Part shown: positions 1 through 10,379 of the stretch, one piece after another
How the letters are laid out: each line of letters begins with the position of its first letter
Position numbering within the stretch: the stretch's first letter is position 1
Source: Neelides folsomi
Lineage: Eukaryota > Arthropoda > Collembola > Neelipleona > Neelidae
DNA: 45,311 bases
Direction: 5' to 3'
NCBI GenBank assembly: GCA_034687125.1
Contig: JAQGBZ010000459.1
Coordinates: forward strand, 1 to 45,311
Notes under the pieces: generated by a model
What the model was told of the DNA's origin: nothing
Seen by the model: only the letters and a program-made list of their open reading frames with translations
Database searches by the model: none
Translations under genes and position numbers: made by a program

Positions 1-751
1 ATTTTTATACATCTTTGTGTTTAATAGAAAATTAAATTAATATTGGAAGGTATCAAAATTCGTGACATCACTGTGTAAAATAAAAACTGCAGGAATAAAA
101 TATAATTTTGTATTTGGAGACAGATTAAAAATATAAATAAAATAATAAAAAAGTGTCGATAAAAAGGGTCCATCGGATCAAATATATATATCGATTGATC
201 AAAAGTAATATAATGATAAAAAATGCAATTAGTGAGAATAAAATTATTAAACTATTTCGAATATTGTTCTTTGTAAAATTTTCATTTGGAAAGTAAGTCC
301 CTATAAAAACTCAGTTTTTTTATTAATTTAATAGAAAGTTTTTATTCATTCAATAGAAAATTTTAATTAATTATTATAATACGTATTTAATTATACTTTG
401 TATTGCAAAATCTATTACAATTTCTTCTGCTACATTCATGTAATTTCTGATATTAAGATGAACTTTTATTGTAATGTAAATACAAACCATGGCCATTATA
501 ATATAATAAACACTATATATTTGTTGATTTAAATTCATGTATTTGGAATATAAAATATCGTAAATTTGACAAATGATTTCATAAGCTAAAATTGAAGGGA
601 AAGAAATAACATGTATTATTGAACAAATTTTAGTGATAAAATTTTCACTGTAAACTACTGTATCCTTTTTATAATCCCACTTCATTGGGAAAATTAATGA
701 ACCAAGGAAAATTAATATTTTGAGCAAATTTTTTGAAGATTTTGTAATCAT
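1..751 (-). pseudogene. gustatory-receptor-like gene, left tandem copy, disrupted
   Basis: Exon 1 (751 to about 396) encodes about 119 residues closely matching the N-terminus of the intact copy at 2881-4152, including the shared MITKSSKN start and the same splice donor context (caaa|gtataat). Exon 2 should begin near 295 (after tatag) and reads TYFPNE then FTKN like the intact copy. It then loses frame around 185-195, where one extra base lies in a tatatat run, and meets a TAA near 133. Homology to the intact copy continues at the DNA level to about position 65 with further changes, and the rest runs off the window. The two copies also share about 280 bp of 5' flank (homology ends at 1029 and 4463). 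Seven-transmembrane chemoreceptor identity is inferred from the hydrophobic profile and from the sister copy. Sequencing error cannot be excluded for the frameshift. Confidence 0.6.
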
Positions 752-1142
752 TTTGTGTGTTACTATTTAAAATTGTATTTATGTATAATGTTATTGTTTT
801 GATAAACAATTTCATCTGTGCACTTTAAATATTGTTAATATTTTGTTTGAATAAAATTTTAATTTGAGCATTTCTAATTTATTTCATTCCCATTCCCAAC
901 CATTAGTTGTACATATAATATTCCAGTTTGGTTCTTCGACATTAATATTCCATAAGTCGTTTATTCACAATAATTTATTTTAAAAAATGCTACTTATTAT
1001 TATAATGGCATCAATTTAAATTGTCCTAGAGATTATAAAAACGCCTGGTTAGTCCTTCATTTCTTGCATATAACATTAGTTAGCGGGAAAAGTTTAGGCG
1101 GGGTGTCCTTCATAGGACTTTGTTTTTATTATAATTATAAAA

Positions 1143-1553
1143 ATGGATCCAAAATTGTCACCAAAGGTTGAAGGAATGGTGCTAGCATTTCACAAACTCC
1201 TTCCACATCACATTCCAATATGGAAGCAGGCGGCGAAAATTCTCCACCGTCGACTGCAAGGGAGAAATAGTGAATTCATTGTCACCATTGATGAGGCGAT
1301 ATTTGGGATTCAGGATTGTGGTAGAGATCGTAGGATTTGCTACTGTGAGGTAGGAAAAAATCCCCCTGAAGATTGGATTTATCCAAAAAAAGAAAATTTC
1401 TGGAAACACTTCATGGTCGTCGGAGCTTTATGTGGAAGAGGATCACTCCCATTGGTAAAAGTGCCATTAAAAACAAAAGTGAATTGAGAATTTTATATTG
1501 AGAAAATTCTTAAAATATTGCTCGAAATCGAACTTCCAAAAATTTACACAAAT
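1143..1553 (+). mobile_element. fragment of a Tc1/mariner-superfamily (DDE) transposase
   Basis: The frame from the ATG at 1143 reads 114 residues. They include an FIVTIDEA segment, whose Asp would be the first catalytic residue of a DDE transposase, then a PKKENFWK motif and an MVVGALCGRG motif. These are typical of IS630/Tc1/mariner-type transposases found in many animal genomes. An in-frame TGA at 1485-1487 interrupts it, but the same frame continues beyond (EFYIEKILK) to about 1553, so the stop looks like decay of a longer gene. The N-terminal DNA-binding part and the second catalytic Asp region are missing. Right after it begins an unrelated transposase fragment in the opposite orientation. 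Not expected to be functional. Confidence 0.7.
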
Positions 1554-1555
1554 TC

Positions 1556-1819
1556 CCGTGTAGCTGCAGAAACGTGAGGAGTCGCATTATCTTGTTGATA
1601 AATCCATTCTTGCCCATCCAATCGTCGTCCATGAGGAAGATGTTCATTTAAAATGTTTTAGTAGGTTGTAGAGTTGATTCGGCCATTGGCAAAGGAAAGG
1701 GTTGTCGTTCCCCGGTATCCCATTTCGCCCCACACCATCAAACTTCCTCCTCCGAAGTTCCTTTTTGAATAATACTGTGGTTCCTTACGCAAATCATGAA
1801 AGTAGTATTTATAACCGTC
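1556..1819 (-). mobile_element. fragment of a Tc3-like transposase (minus strand)
   Basis: Reading the minus strand from 1819, the frame gives YYFHDLRKE, then GGGSLMVWG, and finally QQDNATPHV. These three blocks are the familiar central motifs of Tc1/Tc3-type transposases; the Asp in QQDNAxxH is the second catalytic Asp. One in-frame TAA (+ strand 1658-1660) interrupts it, and both the N-terminal HTH region and the C-terminal catalytic Glu region are absent. The fragment abuts the other transposase piece (1143-1553) head to head. A perfect palindrome sits at its start (1811-1830). A dead remnant, useful only as a marker of transposon activity between the two receptor copies. Confidence 0.75.
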
Positions 1820-1830
1820 TGGACGGTTAT
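1811..1830. repeat. perfect 20-bp palindrome
   Basis: The arm ATAACCGTC is followed by TG and then its exact reverse complement GACGGTTAT. It coincides with the start of the Tc3-like fragment on the minus strand, so it may be a rearrangement junction where the transposase sequence was folded back on itself. No function is visible. Confidence 0.7.
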
Positions 1831-2880
1831 AGTTTTAAATAGTCCTTATTAATAACAATAAATAATAATTAACAATTTACCATAAATAATTTTTATCCAC
1901 AGATAAATGGGCGAAGAAAAATTAGTGCTAAGCGAATGTCTGATTTGGGAGGAAGCAAAAAACGAAAATGTTTCTGATTTCAATTTTATCCTAAATTTTT
2001 GAAGAATTTTATGATGGATTATTAATTACAAGCGTAAAGCCTTTATGTATGCCAATATTTGAATTTGCCGTATTGAAATAGATTTTTCCAAAGTAAGAAA
2101 TTTAATATAATTTAGTCAATTTTAAAAATTATTATAATAAAATATTTTTTAATTGAACTTAATCAACGTTTTTATAAAGGCTCTTCTTTCTGGAATTATT
2201 TATACTTTTGAAGGAATTTCAACATGCGAATATTTAAAAAGACTGTGGGATATTCAAACAAATGAAGAGTGCGACAGGAACTTTTTAGGCAAATGCCGTC
2301 ACGGTAGCTGCCGCAACGGCACTAGGTAGTTACCTTAATGGCAACTACCTCGATTCGATTTATTTCATTTATATTATGTTAGGTTAGGTTAGGTAAAAAG
2401 AACTAAAGTCGTAATTCCCATCAATACTAACCTAACCTATCCTAAATTAATCATAAACAAATAAAATTGAATAACTTTAATACTGAAGACAGATGCCGTA
2501 AATTTGCCAAAAATTCCAGGCAGAAAACGATAACTCAGCCGCTTATTTAGATGTAAGATACCTAGTTATTGCTTTATAGCGTGAAGAAAATAGTAATTAA
2601 GTAATTATAATTATATATTATGCCATAACATAAAAAATATATGGTTTGATTGCATGATGCTTATATATAATGTTAATTTTCTTAATAGTTTAATGTTGTT
2701 AAATTATTAACTAGCACAAATAATTTATTTTATTACTCAAATTAAACTTTTGTACTATCCAATAAAGGGTTTTGGATTATCAGCAAAACTCAAGGTAATT
2801 TATTTTGATTAAAAAGCTTCAAATCGTGTTTTTAGCAATTTGAATAATTATGATATTACATATTACTAATTCGTATTTGC
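1820..2880. other. intergenic stretch with small repeats, no gene seen
   Basis: AT-rich DNA downstream of the intact receptor copy. I see no convincing coding exon. It contains a hairpin at 2324-2350 (AGGTAGTTACC, loop, GGCAACTACCT, one mismatch) in a locally GC-richer patch (about 2290-2350), and short TTAGG-type repeats at 2378-2440 listed separately. These may be remnants of another mobile element. Confidence 0.5.
2378..2440. repeat. short inverted TTAGG / CCTAA repeats
   Basis: GTTAGGTTAGGTTAGG lies at 2378-2393 and CTAACCTAACCTA at about 2427-2439, facing each other across about 33 bp. TTAGG is the usual arthropod telomere unit. With only about three and two and a half units this is a trace, not a telomere. 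It could be an interstitial telomeric repeat left by break repair, or chance. Confidence 0.5.
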
Positions 2881-4152
2881 TAATTACGTTGTAGCAAATA
2901 GCAGAGAAATTGTTTGATCAACAATGATTCGCACTGCAATCGGAAAAGTTGTTTTATTAAAGTAAAAATAATTTCCAGATTTAAATCTTAAACCAGAAGT
3001 TGATTTTAAGAACTTTTCATATTCCATACTTTTAAATGGTGAACCTTCAAGAATTTTAAAATTCATTTTATCTAACCAAGCAAATTGTTTTGAAGCAAAT
3101 GATAAAAATAAAAGGCCTAAAAATGCCTGTGATGGCCATACCAAATAATTAGGCAATTCTTGAACGCCGATTAATTTAACCGTTCCGTAAAATATCAATA
3201 TAACATGCAAAATATAAAGTATAAATGTGTTCGCATAATCAAGTATTACATCATTGATGTATTGAAGCAAAATTTGTTCAATTCTGAAAATTCTAATGAA
3301 ATTCATTTCATTTCCAAATACCTCCGGTTCGTTTGCCAAATAATTCAAAACGGAAATAAAGTGAATGGTGTAGATACCAATTAAACAAAGCAGACTTAAA
3401 AGACTCATCATTGCCCCCAAATAAAAAAGAAAAACATTAGGAATCAAAATTAACTTTGCATTTGGAGGGAGATTAAAAATATGTTCAAAATAAATAAAAA
3501 AGTGTCGATAAAAAGGGTGTATCGGATCAAATATATATTGAATGGTAAAAAGTAATGTGATGATACAAATTCCAATTGGTGGGTATAAAATTATTAAGCT
3601 ATTTCGAAAATTGTTCTTTGTAAAATCTTCATTTGGAAAGTAAATCACTATAAAAATACAATTTCTTTATTAATTTAATTTAAAATTTTTATTAATTACA
3701 GGGCCATTAGTTCCTTTCTTTTTTAAATAAGCAATCATATAAAATGTAGTAACTAATATTATATAACATAATATTCAATTATTTTTTATTATACTTTGCA
3801 TTGCAGAATCAATCGTGAAAATTTTTTCTGCTACTAATATGTATTTTTTGATATTAAAATGAACTTTTATTATAAGGTAAAAACAATCCAAGGCCATTAT
3901 AATGTAATAAAAACAATATATTTGTTGAGTTAAACTCATGTTTTTGGAATATAAAATATCATAAATTTGCCGAATGATCCCATAAGCTAATGCTGAAGGA
4001 AAGAAGATGACATATAATTTTGAACAAGTTTTATTGATAAAATTTTTATTGTAAACCATTGTATCCTTTTTATTGTCCCATTTCATTGGGAAAACTAACG
4101 AGCCAAAGAAAGTTAATATTTTGACTATATTTTTTGAAGATTTTGTTATCAT
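2881..4152 (-). CDS. gustatory-receptor-like seven-transmembrane chemoreceptor, right tandem copy
   Basis: Two coding exons on the minus strand: 4152-3795 and 3647-2881 (stop TAA at 2881-2883). The joint is phase 1 (caaa|gtataat donor, tatag|tgatt acceptor) and gives a continuous 374-residue protein, the usual size for arthropod gustatory receptors. The protein is largely hydrophobic with about seven candidate membrane segments, and a short tail after a final helix. The C-terminal part (GNYFYFNKTTFPIAVRI, then a last helix) resembles the terminal region of hexapod gustatory receptors, although the classic TYhhhhhQF motif is not clearly present. Role would be ligand-gated cation channel in sensory neurons, by family. 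It is the intact member of a tandem pair; the partner at 1-751 is broken. Family call rests on length, topology and C-terminal pattern, so an odorant-receptor or other 7TM assignment remains possible. Confidence 0.65.
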
Positions 4153-4591
4153 TTTGTGTTACTAATTAAAAGTGTATATTTTTATTTTAATGTAAATAAT
4201 TTCATCTGTGAACATATTTCCAAATAAATCTTTATATTTTTATTAAATATTCTTAATATTTGCTTTCAATAAAACTTCAAATTATTTCCAATTTATTCCT
4301 TTCCCATTCCTCGGGGATTCATGGCCAAACTATTATTTTAGAATACACATAAACATACCAAATTGGTTAAATTATGAGATTGAGATTACCTAAGTCGTTT
4401 ATTCTCTATAATTTATTTAAAAAACTCATTATCATAATGGCATCAATTTAAATTGTCCTACCCAAATCAAATTCAAAGCTTCCTTGTAGAGTTGCCCATG
4501 TAAATTGTAAATATTAATAAGTATGATAGCATTTCAGCAATCGATTGCTGAAATCCTAAAAGTGATTTAGGATTGTTAAAATAAAAACATC
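4153..4591. other. 5' flank of the intact receptor, part of the duplicated unit
   Basis: From 4153 to 4463 this is clearly related to 752-1029 upstream of the broken copy; shared landmarks are TTCCCATTCC, AGTCGTTTATTC and ATAATGGCATCAATTTAAATT. The promoter was therefore probably copied together with the gene. From 4464 the two flanks are unrelated. No gene seen. Confidence 0.6.
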
Positions 4592-4740
4592 TATTCTCCG
4601 TTACTTCTTAGCTGCGGATTTCGCGGTTTTTTTCGCGAGACATATTCAATTGATTTATAATGAAGTCGAACGTTAGGAAATCACGTGTTTTTCTGTTTTT
4701 CAAAGCCGCGAAATCCGCAGCTAACTGGTAACGGAGAATA
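4592..4740. mobile_element. hairpin MITE with about 40-bp terminal inverted repeats, TA flanked
   Basis: The arms at about 4592-4633 and 4699-4740 are inverted copies. Both read TATTCTCCGTTAC, three differing bases, then TTAGCTGCGGATTTCGCGG; after that they diverge. About 65 bp of loop lies between. The element can be read as TTCTCC...GGAGAA (4594-4738) flanked by TA on both sides, which fits the TA target site of Tc1/mariner transposases. Too short to encode a transposase. A weak 61-codon frame across it on the minus strand is a by-product of the repeat. Confidence 0.8.
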
Positions 4741-5466
4741 TGTATTTTTATGGTTATATAAAATACAGGGTGGGCCGGAGGGACGTTTTGCACAAGTTGC
4801 TTTCTTTTTTATACGATTGTTAATTTAAAAAAAAGTAACTTATGGCACACTCGGTATATTGCTTGTATAAAGTTAAAATTATTGGATTAAATACAGATAT
4901 TAAAAGATACAAACATTGGTCATATTAAGCAACCGTTTACTTAACATATAAATTTCACAATTCATTTTCTCTAAGAATTACTCTTTTCTTTCTGGTCGTT
5001 TCTTTTCTAATTCGAGATAATTTTAATTTGCATAATGAAACCAACAATACATTGAGTTAATAGTTTTTGAATTTTAATGATGATAATTTCTCTTCAGTGT
5101 CTTTAGTATGAAAGTTAATAAATTGCTCACATACTAATAGATGCATTATGCAATTATGAAATGACAAAACTTCCACACATTGTATAACATTAGCCGAACC
5201 TTTAATGTAAAACGCAGTTTAAACAATTTCACTTCTTTTTTAATTATACAACTTTGAAATTTATTATTATTATCAAATTTATTAATTCGTACATAATTTA
5301 CATTATTCTGCTAATAATCTTACAAAATTAATAAAAAAATATAATCATAATCTGTAGAATAAGTATAGCATCTTTGTATTAAATTGGATAATGCCTTCAC
5401 ATTCACATTATGAATCATGATTTATAAACTCGTCAATTCCGGAACAATGTTTGGTGAACTTTTTGG
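4741..5466. other. intergenic stretch, no gene seen
   Basis: AT-rich spacer between the MITE and the 3' end of the YGPP-repeat gene. It begins with a locally GC-rich block, ACAGGGTGGGCCGGAGGGA (about 4765-4783), resembling a transposon terminus. The rest shows no coding signal; 5230-5466 is probably the 3' UTR of the minus-strand neighbour. Confidence 0.5.
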
Positions 5467-6339
5467 CTATCCGTAACTCATCGACGGCTTCGCGACTGGA
5501 TATGAATTTTGTGTATCCTTTGGTGGCAGCGGGGCATCGTAATTGTTACTTGGAGGAGCGTAGCTGTTGTGTTCATGTCCAACCGTTCCAGGAAGTTCCA
5601 TTCCAACACTTTGCTGAATAACAATATCTGAAGAGTGAGAAGGATGGGAAAAGGATGAATGAACTTGGTAACTATCTTGTGGAGCATTGTATTTTGGTGG
5701 ACTGTAAGAATCTTTTGGTGGTCCATATGTTGGCACTGGTGGCGGACCGTAAGTGATTGGTGGACCGTAAGTTGACTTTGGTGGTCCATATGTTGGCACT
5801 GGTGGCGGACCGTAAGTGATTGGTGGACCGTAAGTTGGCTTTGGTGGTCCATACGTTGGCACTGGTGGCGGACCGTAAGTGATTGGTGGACCGTAAGTTG
5901 ACTTTGGTGGTCCATATGTTGGCATTGGTGGCGGACCGTAAGATGGTGGTGGACCGTAAGATGGTGGTGGACCGTAAGTTGGTGGCCGTCTATAAGTTGG
6001 TGGCGGACCGTAAGTTGGTGGTGGTCCATAATCAGGCCTTGGAGATTTGTTTTTCTTTTGGAACAATTTGTGTATCCAGCTGAACCAACTCTTCTTTTTC
6101 TTCTTTGGTGGTGGTGGTGGTCCGTAAGTATCCATTGGTTGATACGAATCATGATGAGAATGGTGATGGTCAGGAAGATAAGAATCCTTCAACGGTGCAT
6201 CTCTCCGTCCCCTTGCTTTTAATTTATTCACAACATTTTCTATTTCTCCTTTGTATTCCACATCACTTTTTTGAAATGCCGAACACTCGAACAAAATTTG
6301 GAAAAGAAGAATCACACTAGATAATTTAATTAATCTCAT
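5467..6339 (-). CDS. secreted Tyr-Gly-Pro-Pro repeat protein, possibly structural/cuticular
   Basis: Single-exon frame of 290 residues. Residues 1-21 form a signal peptide ending in ECSA. A dibasic/tetrabasic site RGRR (43-46) suggests a possible furin-type cleavage. Then come a His-rich patch (58-63), a strongly basic segment with two Trp ([17 protein letters not shown]; about 79-98), and 104-209 made of YGPP(P) repeats. Inside that is a 21-residue unit (63 bp at DNA level) containing [14 protein letters not shown] and TYGPPI, repeated about three and a half times. The tail (210-290) is less repetitive. Pro/Tyr-rich secreted repeats are common in arthropod cuticle, silk-like and eggshell proteins, and Tyr could be cross-linked. 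I cannot name a family; there is no chitin-binding Rebers-Riddiford motif. The start is chosen because it opens directly on the signal peptide. Confidence 0.8.
   Translation of the reverse strand: MRLIKLSSVILLFQILFECSAFQKSDVEYKGEIENVVNKLKARGRRDAPLKDSYLPDHHHSHHDSYQPMDTYGPPPPPKKKKKSWFSWIHKLFQKKNKSPRPDYGPPPTYGPPPTYRRPPTYGPPPSYGPPPSYGPPPMPTYGPPKSTYGPPITYGPPPVPTYGPPKPTYGPPITYGPPPVPTYGPPKSTYGPPITYGPPPVPTYGPPKDSYSPPKYNAPQDSYQVHSSFSHPSHSSDIVIQQSVGMELPGTVGHEHNSYAPPSNNYDAPLPPKDTQNSYPVAKPSMSYG
5712..5936. repeat. 63-bp tandem repeat inside the YGPP gene
   Basis: Blocks starting CTTTGGTGGTCCATA recur at about 5712, 5775, 5838 and 5901, a 63-bp period (21 codons). Copies differ at only a few bases, for example the codon giving KP against KS, implying recent expansion or gene conversion. 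Confidence 0.85.
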
Positions 6340-6497
6340 CTTATGAATTTAAAACACAAAACACTTAATTATCAAACTTAATTATTAATTTAAATTTTGG
6401 AAATATTAAATTTTATGAATATATTTAATATTTTTGAAAATTTTAATATAATTATTTAATAATTAAATAACTGATATAATGAATCTCTTATAGAGTG

Positions 6498-6505
6498 TTT
6501 ATATA
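6498..6505 (-). promoter_or_regulatory. candidate TATA box for the YGPP gene
   Basis: On the minus strand TATATAAA lies about 160 bp upstream of the ATG at 6339, followed by a compact leader. The position suits a TATA-type promoter with transcription starting near 6470. In DNA this AT-rich the match could be chance. Confidence 0.3.
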
Positions 6506-7981
6506 TAATTGGGAATCAATAGTCAATTGAGTTGAAATGAATAGTTGCGGGAATGTTTTATAGAACTCGCCAACCGGCTGAAGTCCCCTGAAGGATTTTG
6601 TCAACTTTTCCGAGTGTGATATTCTTGGAAGGAGACAAAGATAGATTAAAGTCAAGATCTGTCCGGAGTGTTAATTTGGTACTGGGAAGGAGACAAAGAT
6701 AAATTTCATATTTACCTTTCTCTTCAAACAATTGGCATCTCCATTGCCTGTTTAGTAAATAAATCTTCTCCTGCTTTGCCTCACAATGAGAGAAAGTTTC
6801 TCAAGAGAATTCTATTTTAGCAAACCAACAATGTTTGAGATACCGAAGATGTTCAATTACTAAATTGATTACCCATTTGAAAGTTAAAAACTCTTGTCAC
6901 ATCGCTCATTAACATTTACATCACGCAGGCAAATTCTCATAAAGCAAAGCACTCGTCTTAATGTAACATTTAAGTCAACATTCTCCCATTTGTAACGTAG
7001 TTTCAATTTCCGTTAAAATTAAATATTTAATTTATGCAAAAGAAAACAACCCCTAATTTGGCATATTTCATATGTATTCATTACACAAAGTACCTGTACG
7101 GTAGTACAGTGTATTTGTTTAATATATCAGTACTGTGTAAATATATCAGTTATATATTAAAATTATAATCTTATATTCATTTGTTTTAAAATGAGCGAAT
7201 ATTGGAAGAAGTGAAATGAGTGTGTCCAGTGACGAGGTAAAGTGAACAAGGTTGGGAAACAAACTATTGACTCATGCAGATTTTAATTACAATTTACAAT
7301 CCCAAATGTCCCAATTTGTCTAATCATGTAATAAGCGCCAATGAAGAGATCCTTTCAAAGTTCTCAAGTCCCTTAATGTCAATATTAGGTCACTTGTCAC
7401 TTAGCTCACACTCTCAGGTATTCAATACTTTTACAACCTACTTAACTATCAGTACTTAACTACTTTTAACCTGAGCCTTATTATATTAAGTAAAAAGTTA
7501 TTCTAATTATGATTTATAATTGTGATATAATTTAAGAAATAATTAGTAAAACTTAATTATTCATCATATTATGTATTGAATAAATTGATTTGATATTATG
7601 TATTATTAGATATTTTATTTAATTTACAATTAACAATAAATGATTAAATGGATGTATTGAATAAAAAGATGTTTACTCAATGTGTGTCATTGTCATTTAT
7701 AACTACGGAAGATATTGATGCGCGTTTGATCGAAATGTAATTAATGGCCTATGAACACCTTCCATGCCTTTTTTAATTACCTTCTTGAATAAATGATTTG
7801 AACATGGAACCCAAGTCTTGAAAATAATTACCCTTTAGCTTTAATTTACTTTCGTATCAATTTCACGATCGATATAGCAAAAACAATTCGCTTCTCTTTT
7901 AGTTCCACCAAAGTTCCATCGTTTTATTTAAATATAAAGCTTTTTAGAATTTCATCATAATTGTATTAAAATTTCTTAAAT
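6506..7981. other. intergenic region between divergent genes, no gene seen
   Basis: About 1.5 kb separates the YGPP gene (leftward) from the CD36 gene (rightward) and should hold both promoters. The motif GGAAGGAGACAAAGATA occurs twice (6627-6643 and 6685-6701), 58 bp apart, and could be a repeated regulatory site. A 61-codon frame at 7274-7459 has no signal of being real. Confidence 0.45.
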
Positions 7982-10183
7982 ATGGCTTTTATTATAAGCC
8001 CCAAAATTATGATATATTTTGGACTTCTTGCAGTTTTTTTCGGAATTTATGCTGGAATGGGCGGCTGGGATTATTTGATAATTAGGATTGTTAGATATGT
8101 AAAGAACTCAAAATTAATTTAATAATTACAAATACTATTTATTGTATATAGAGTTTAGCTTAATTAATTAATTAATTAAATTTAATAATTAATTTAAATT
8201 CTTATGCAGAATGCCAGATTAGTTCCAGGAACTAAAACATGGGAAATGTGGAGAGACGTTCCAATTCCCATTTATTTAAAATTCCACATTTTCAGTATTG
8301 AGACCTCCGATGAAGATATCAAGAATGGGAAGAATATTCGCGTAAAAGAAAAAGGACCTTACACTTACAGGTAAGAAATTATCTGTATAATTCCTTATTA
8401 TATAATTTAAAATTTATAATTGCAAGTAAAGCAAAAAATTAACATCATGTTTTGTTAATGACAAGAGAGGAACTTCAGAAGATCAACGTGACAGTGTTAA
8501 ACGGAACTGAGGAATTCGTAGAATATCAAATGACCAGAAATTATCATTTTGAACCAGGAATGTCGATTGGAAGCGATTTGGATAAAATCACAATTCTTAA
8601 TATGCCATATGTGGTCTAACACCATTTTGAAAATTAAAATAAACCTAAATATTTAATATATTCATTTTAATTTTAATGTAGATTCGCAACTAAGCTATGT
8701 CATATTTATCATGTTTAGGCTTTTGCTCATTTGGCCAGCGATTTCATTGGAGAAGACGATCCAACAATTCTGAACATTTTAGACGATGGGTTGAAAAAGA
8801 AAGGAGAAAAATTCACTCGAACAGAAACAGTCAGAGATTTGATTTTTGACGGAATGAACGCTCAGCCTTATCTTGACCTCTTTAATGAACCCATGATTTC
8901 TGGAGCTTTAAAAGCATTAGATATCCAAATTCCAACTTCACTTGAAGATGGAAAATTTGCACTTCTTTATGGGGCAAATTAATTAAATTATTTATTTTAA
9001 TAGCATCATTGTAATATTTTGAATTTGGTATTTTTTTTGAAATTTTTAGAAAAATGGCTCAGACGATGGGACGTTTGTAATCAGTAGAGGTGTAAATGAC
9101 ATGAATGAATTTGGCAGAATTCAAAGCTGGAATGGAAATGATAAATTGGGATTTTGGAAAGGTTCTTGTAATGACATTAATGGGACAGATGGGATGATCC
9201 ATCCACCTTTTATTTCTAAAACCACAATTTTGCAATCTTTCACTCCGCAACTCTGCCGTTCTCTCACTTTTAAGTTCAAGGAGGAAGTGAAGATCAAGGA
9301 TTTGAAACTTCTACGATTTGATTCGCTAACAGAAGATTTGAAAGGGAAAAGCAACAAAGATCTTTCATGCTTTTGTTTGAAAGAAAAAGAAGACCAATGT
9401 TTGCCGGATGGTTTACTGGACATTGCTCCTTGCACTTATGGTTAAATAAAATAAAATAAAATTAAATAAATGTACCTTATACTGAATGTTATTTTGAAGA
9501 AGAGTTTTACAGTTTAATTACTGCGATTTTAATTACTTTAATTAATATTATAACTTTTATTTTTATTACAGGAGTATCAATTTTAGTTTCTAAACCTCAT
9601 TTTTTGGATGTTGACAATTCAGTCAAATTGGTCGAGGGGATGAAACCTGAAATGGAAAAACACAATTCATTTTTTGACATTCACGCAGTAAGACGAAATA
9701 TATTTTCATAATTTAATTATGTGCACAAAATCTAAATTATTTTAATATCACTATAATTAATAATATTATAATATTTTCTTTAGTTAACTGGCGCAAATGT
9801 GAGAGTTCGGAACAGAATTCAATTTAACATGGAATTGAAACCTTGGCCTTTGGCAACATTTTCGAACGTCTCTCAATCAATTGTTCCGCTCGTTTGGGTT
9901 GAAGAGGTCAAACCTTCACTTATAAATGTTTAAATGTTTATACTCGTAATCGTTGATTTATTGATTTTGCCTAATGAACCTAATGATAATGATTATTGAT
10001 CTTATAAAGGGTGGAGATATTGGAAGCGTTAAATTTTATCTTCACTTTCTCTCATCCAGCATAGTTTTCTGGTCAAATAACAAATGGCTCATTTTCCTCA
10101 CTGGTTTTGGGCTAACTCTGCTGGGAATTTATCTCAAATGGAATAAAAACAGATCAAGAATGAAAGGAGCTCTACTTGAATAA
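7982..10183 (+). CDS. CD36 / scavenger receptor class B / SNMP-type membrane protein
   Basis: Eight exons: 7982-8098, 8210-8370, 8466-8613, 8719-8973, 9050-9440, 9572-9687, 9784-9906, 10010-10183. Phases close exactly to give 494 residues, the normal family length. Topology is typical: a short N-tail, membrane helix at about 11-29, large ectodomain, second helix at about 462-480 and a short basic tail. Family blocks are clear: PGTKTWEMW and KGPYTYR early, YGKNGSDDG mid, and the Cys-rich segment SCFCLKEK...QCLPDG...APC, followed by KPHFLDVD and KHNSFFDIH. Several N-x-S/T sites (NVT, NGT, NVS) fit a glycosylated ectodomain. Family members bind and move lipids, lipoproteins, carotenoids or, as SNMPs, pheromones; the substrate cannot be told here. 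The intron after 8973 starts with GC rather than GT. A 3' polyadenylation signal lies near 10194. Confidence 0.93.
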
Positions 10184-10379
10184 ATCAATTAATAATAAAT
10201 CAATATAAGACGTAAAAAAATAAAATGTTTAATAAAACTACCTAATTGTAATTAAATGATTAAATAACAATTCAATGAGTTCAGTTACCTATTATCAAAT
10301 TTGATATTTATTCATCATTTTTTTTATTAAAACTATTAATTTTAATCATTTCACTTTAAATTAAATTAATTTAATTAAT

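Noticed and set aside
2378..2440. A real telomere or chromosome end
   Set aside because: Only two to three TTAGG units in each direction, with genes on both sides.
4608..4793. 61-codon minus-strand frame over the MITE
   Set aside because: Lies inside the hairpin element and has no independent support.
5478..6152. 224-codon minus-strand frame rich in His and Gln over the YGPP gene
   Set aside because: It is the YGPP repeat read in another frame, with no signal peptide and no sensible domain.
7274..7459. 61-codon frame upstream of the CD36 gene
   Set aside because: Short, no motif, no splice connection to the CD36 first exon.
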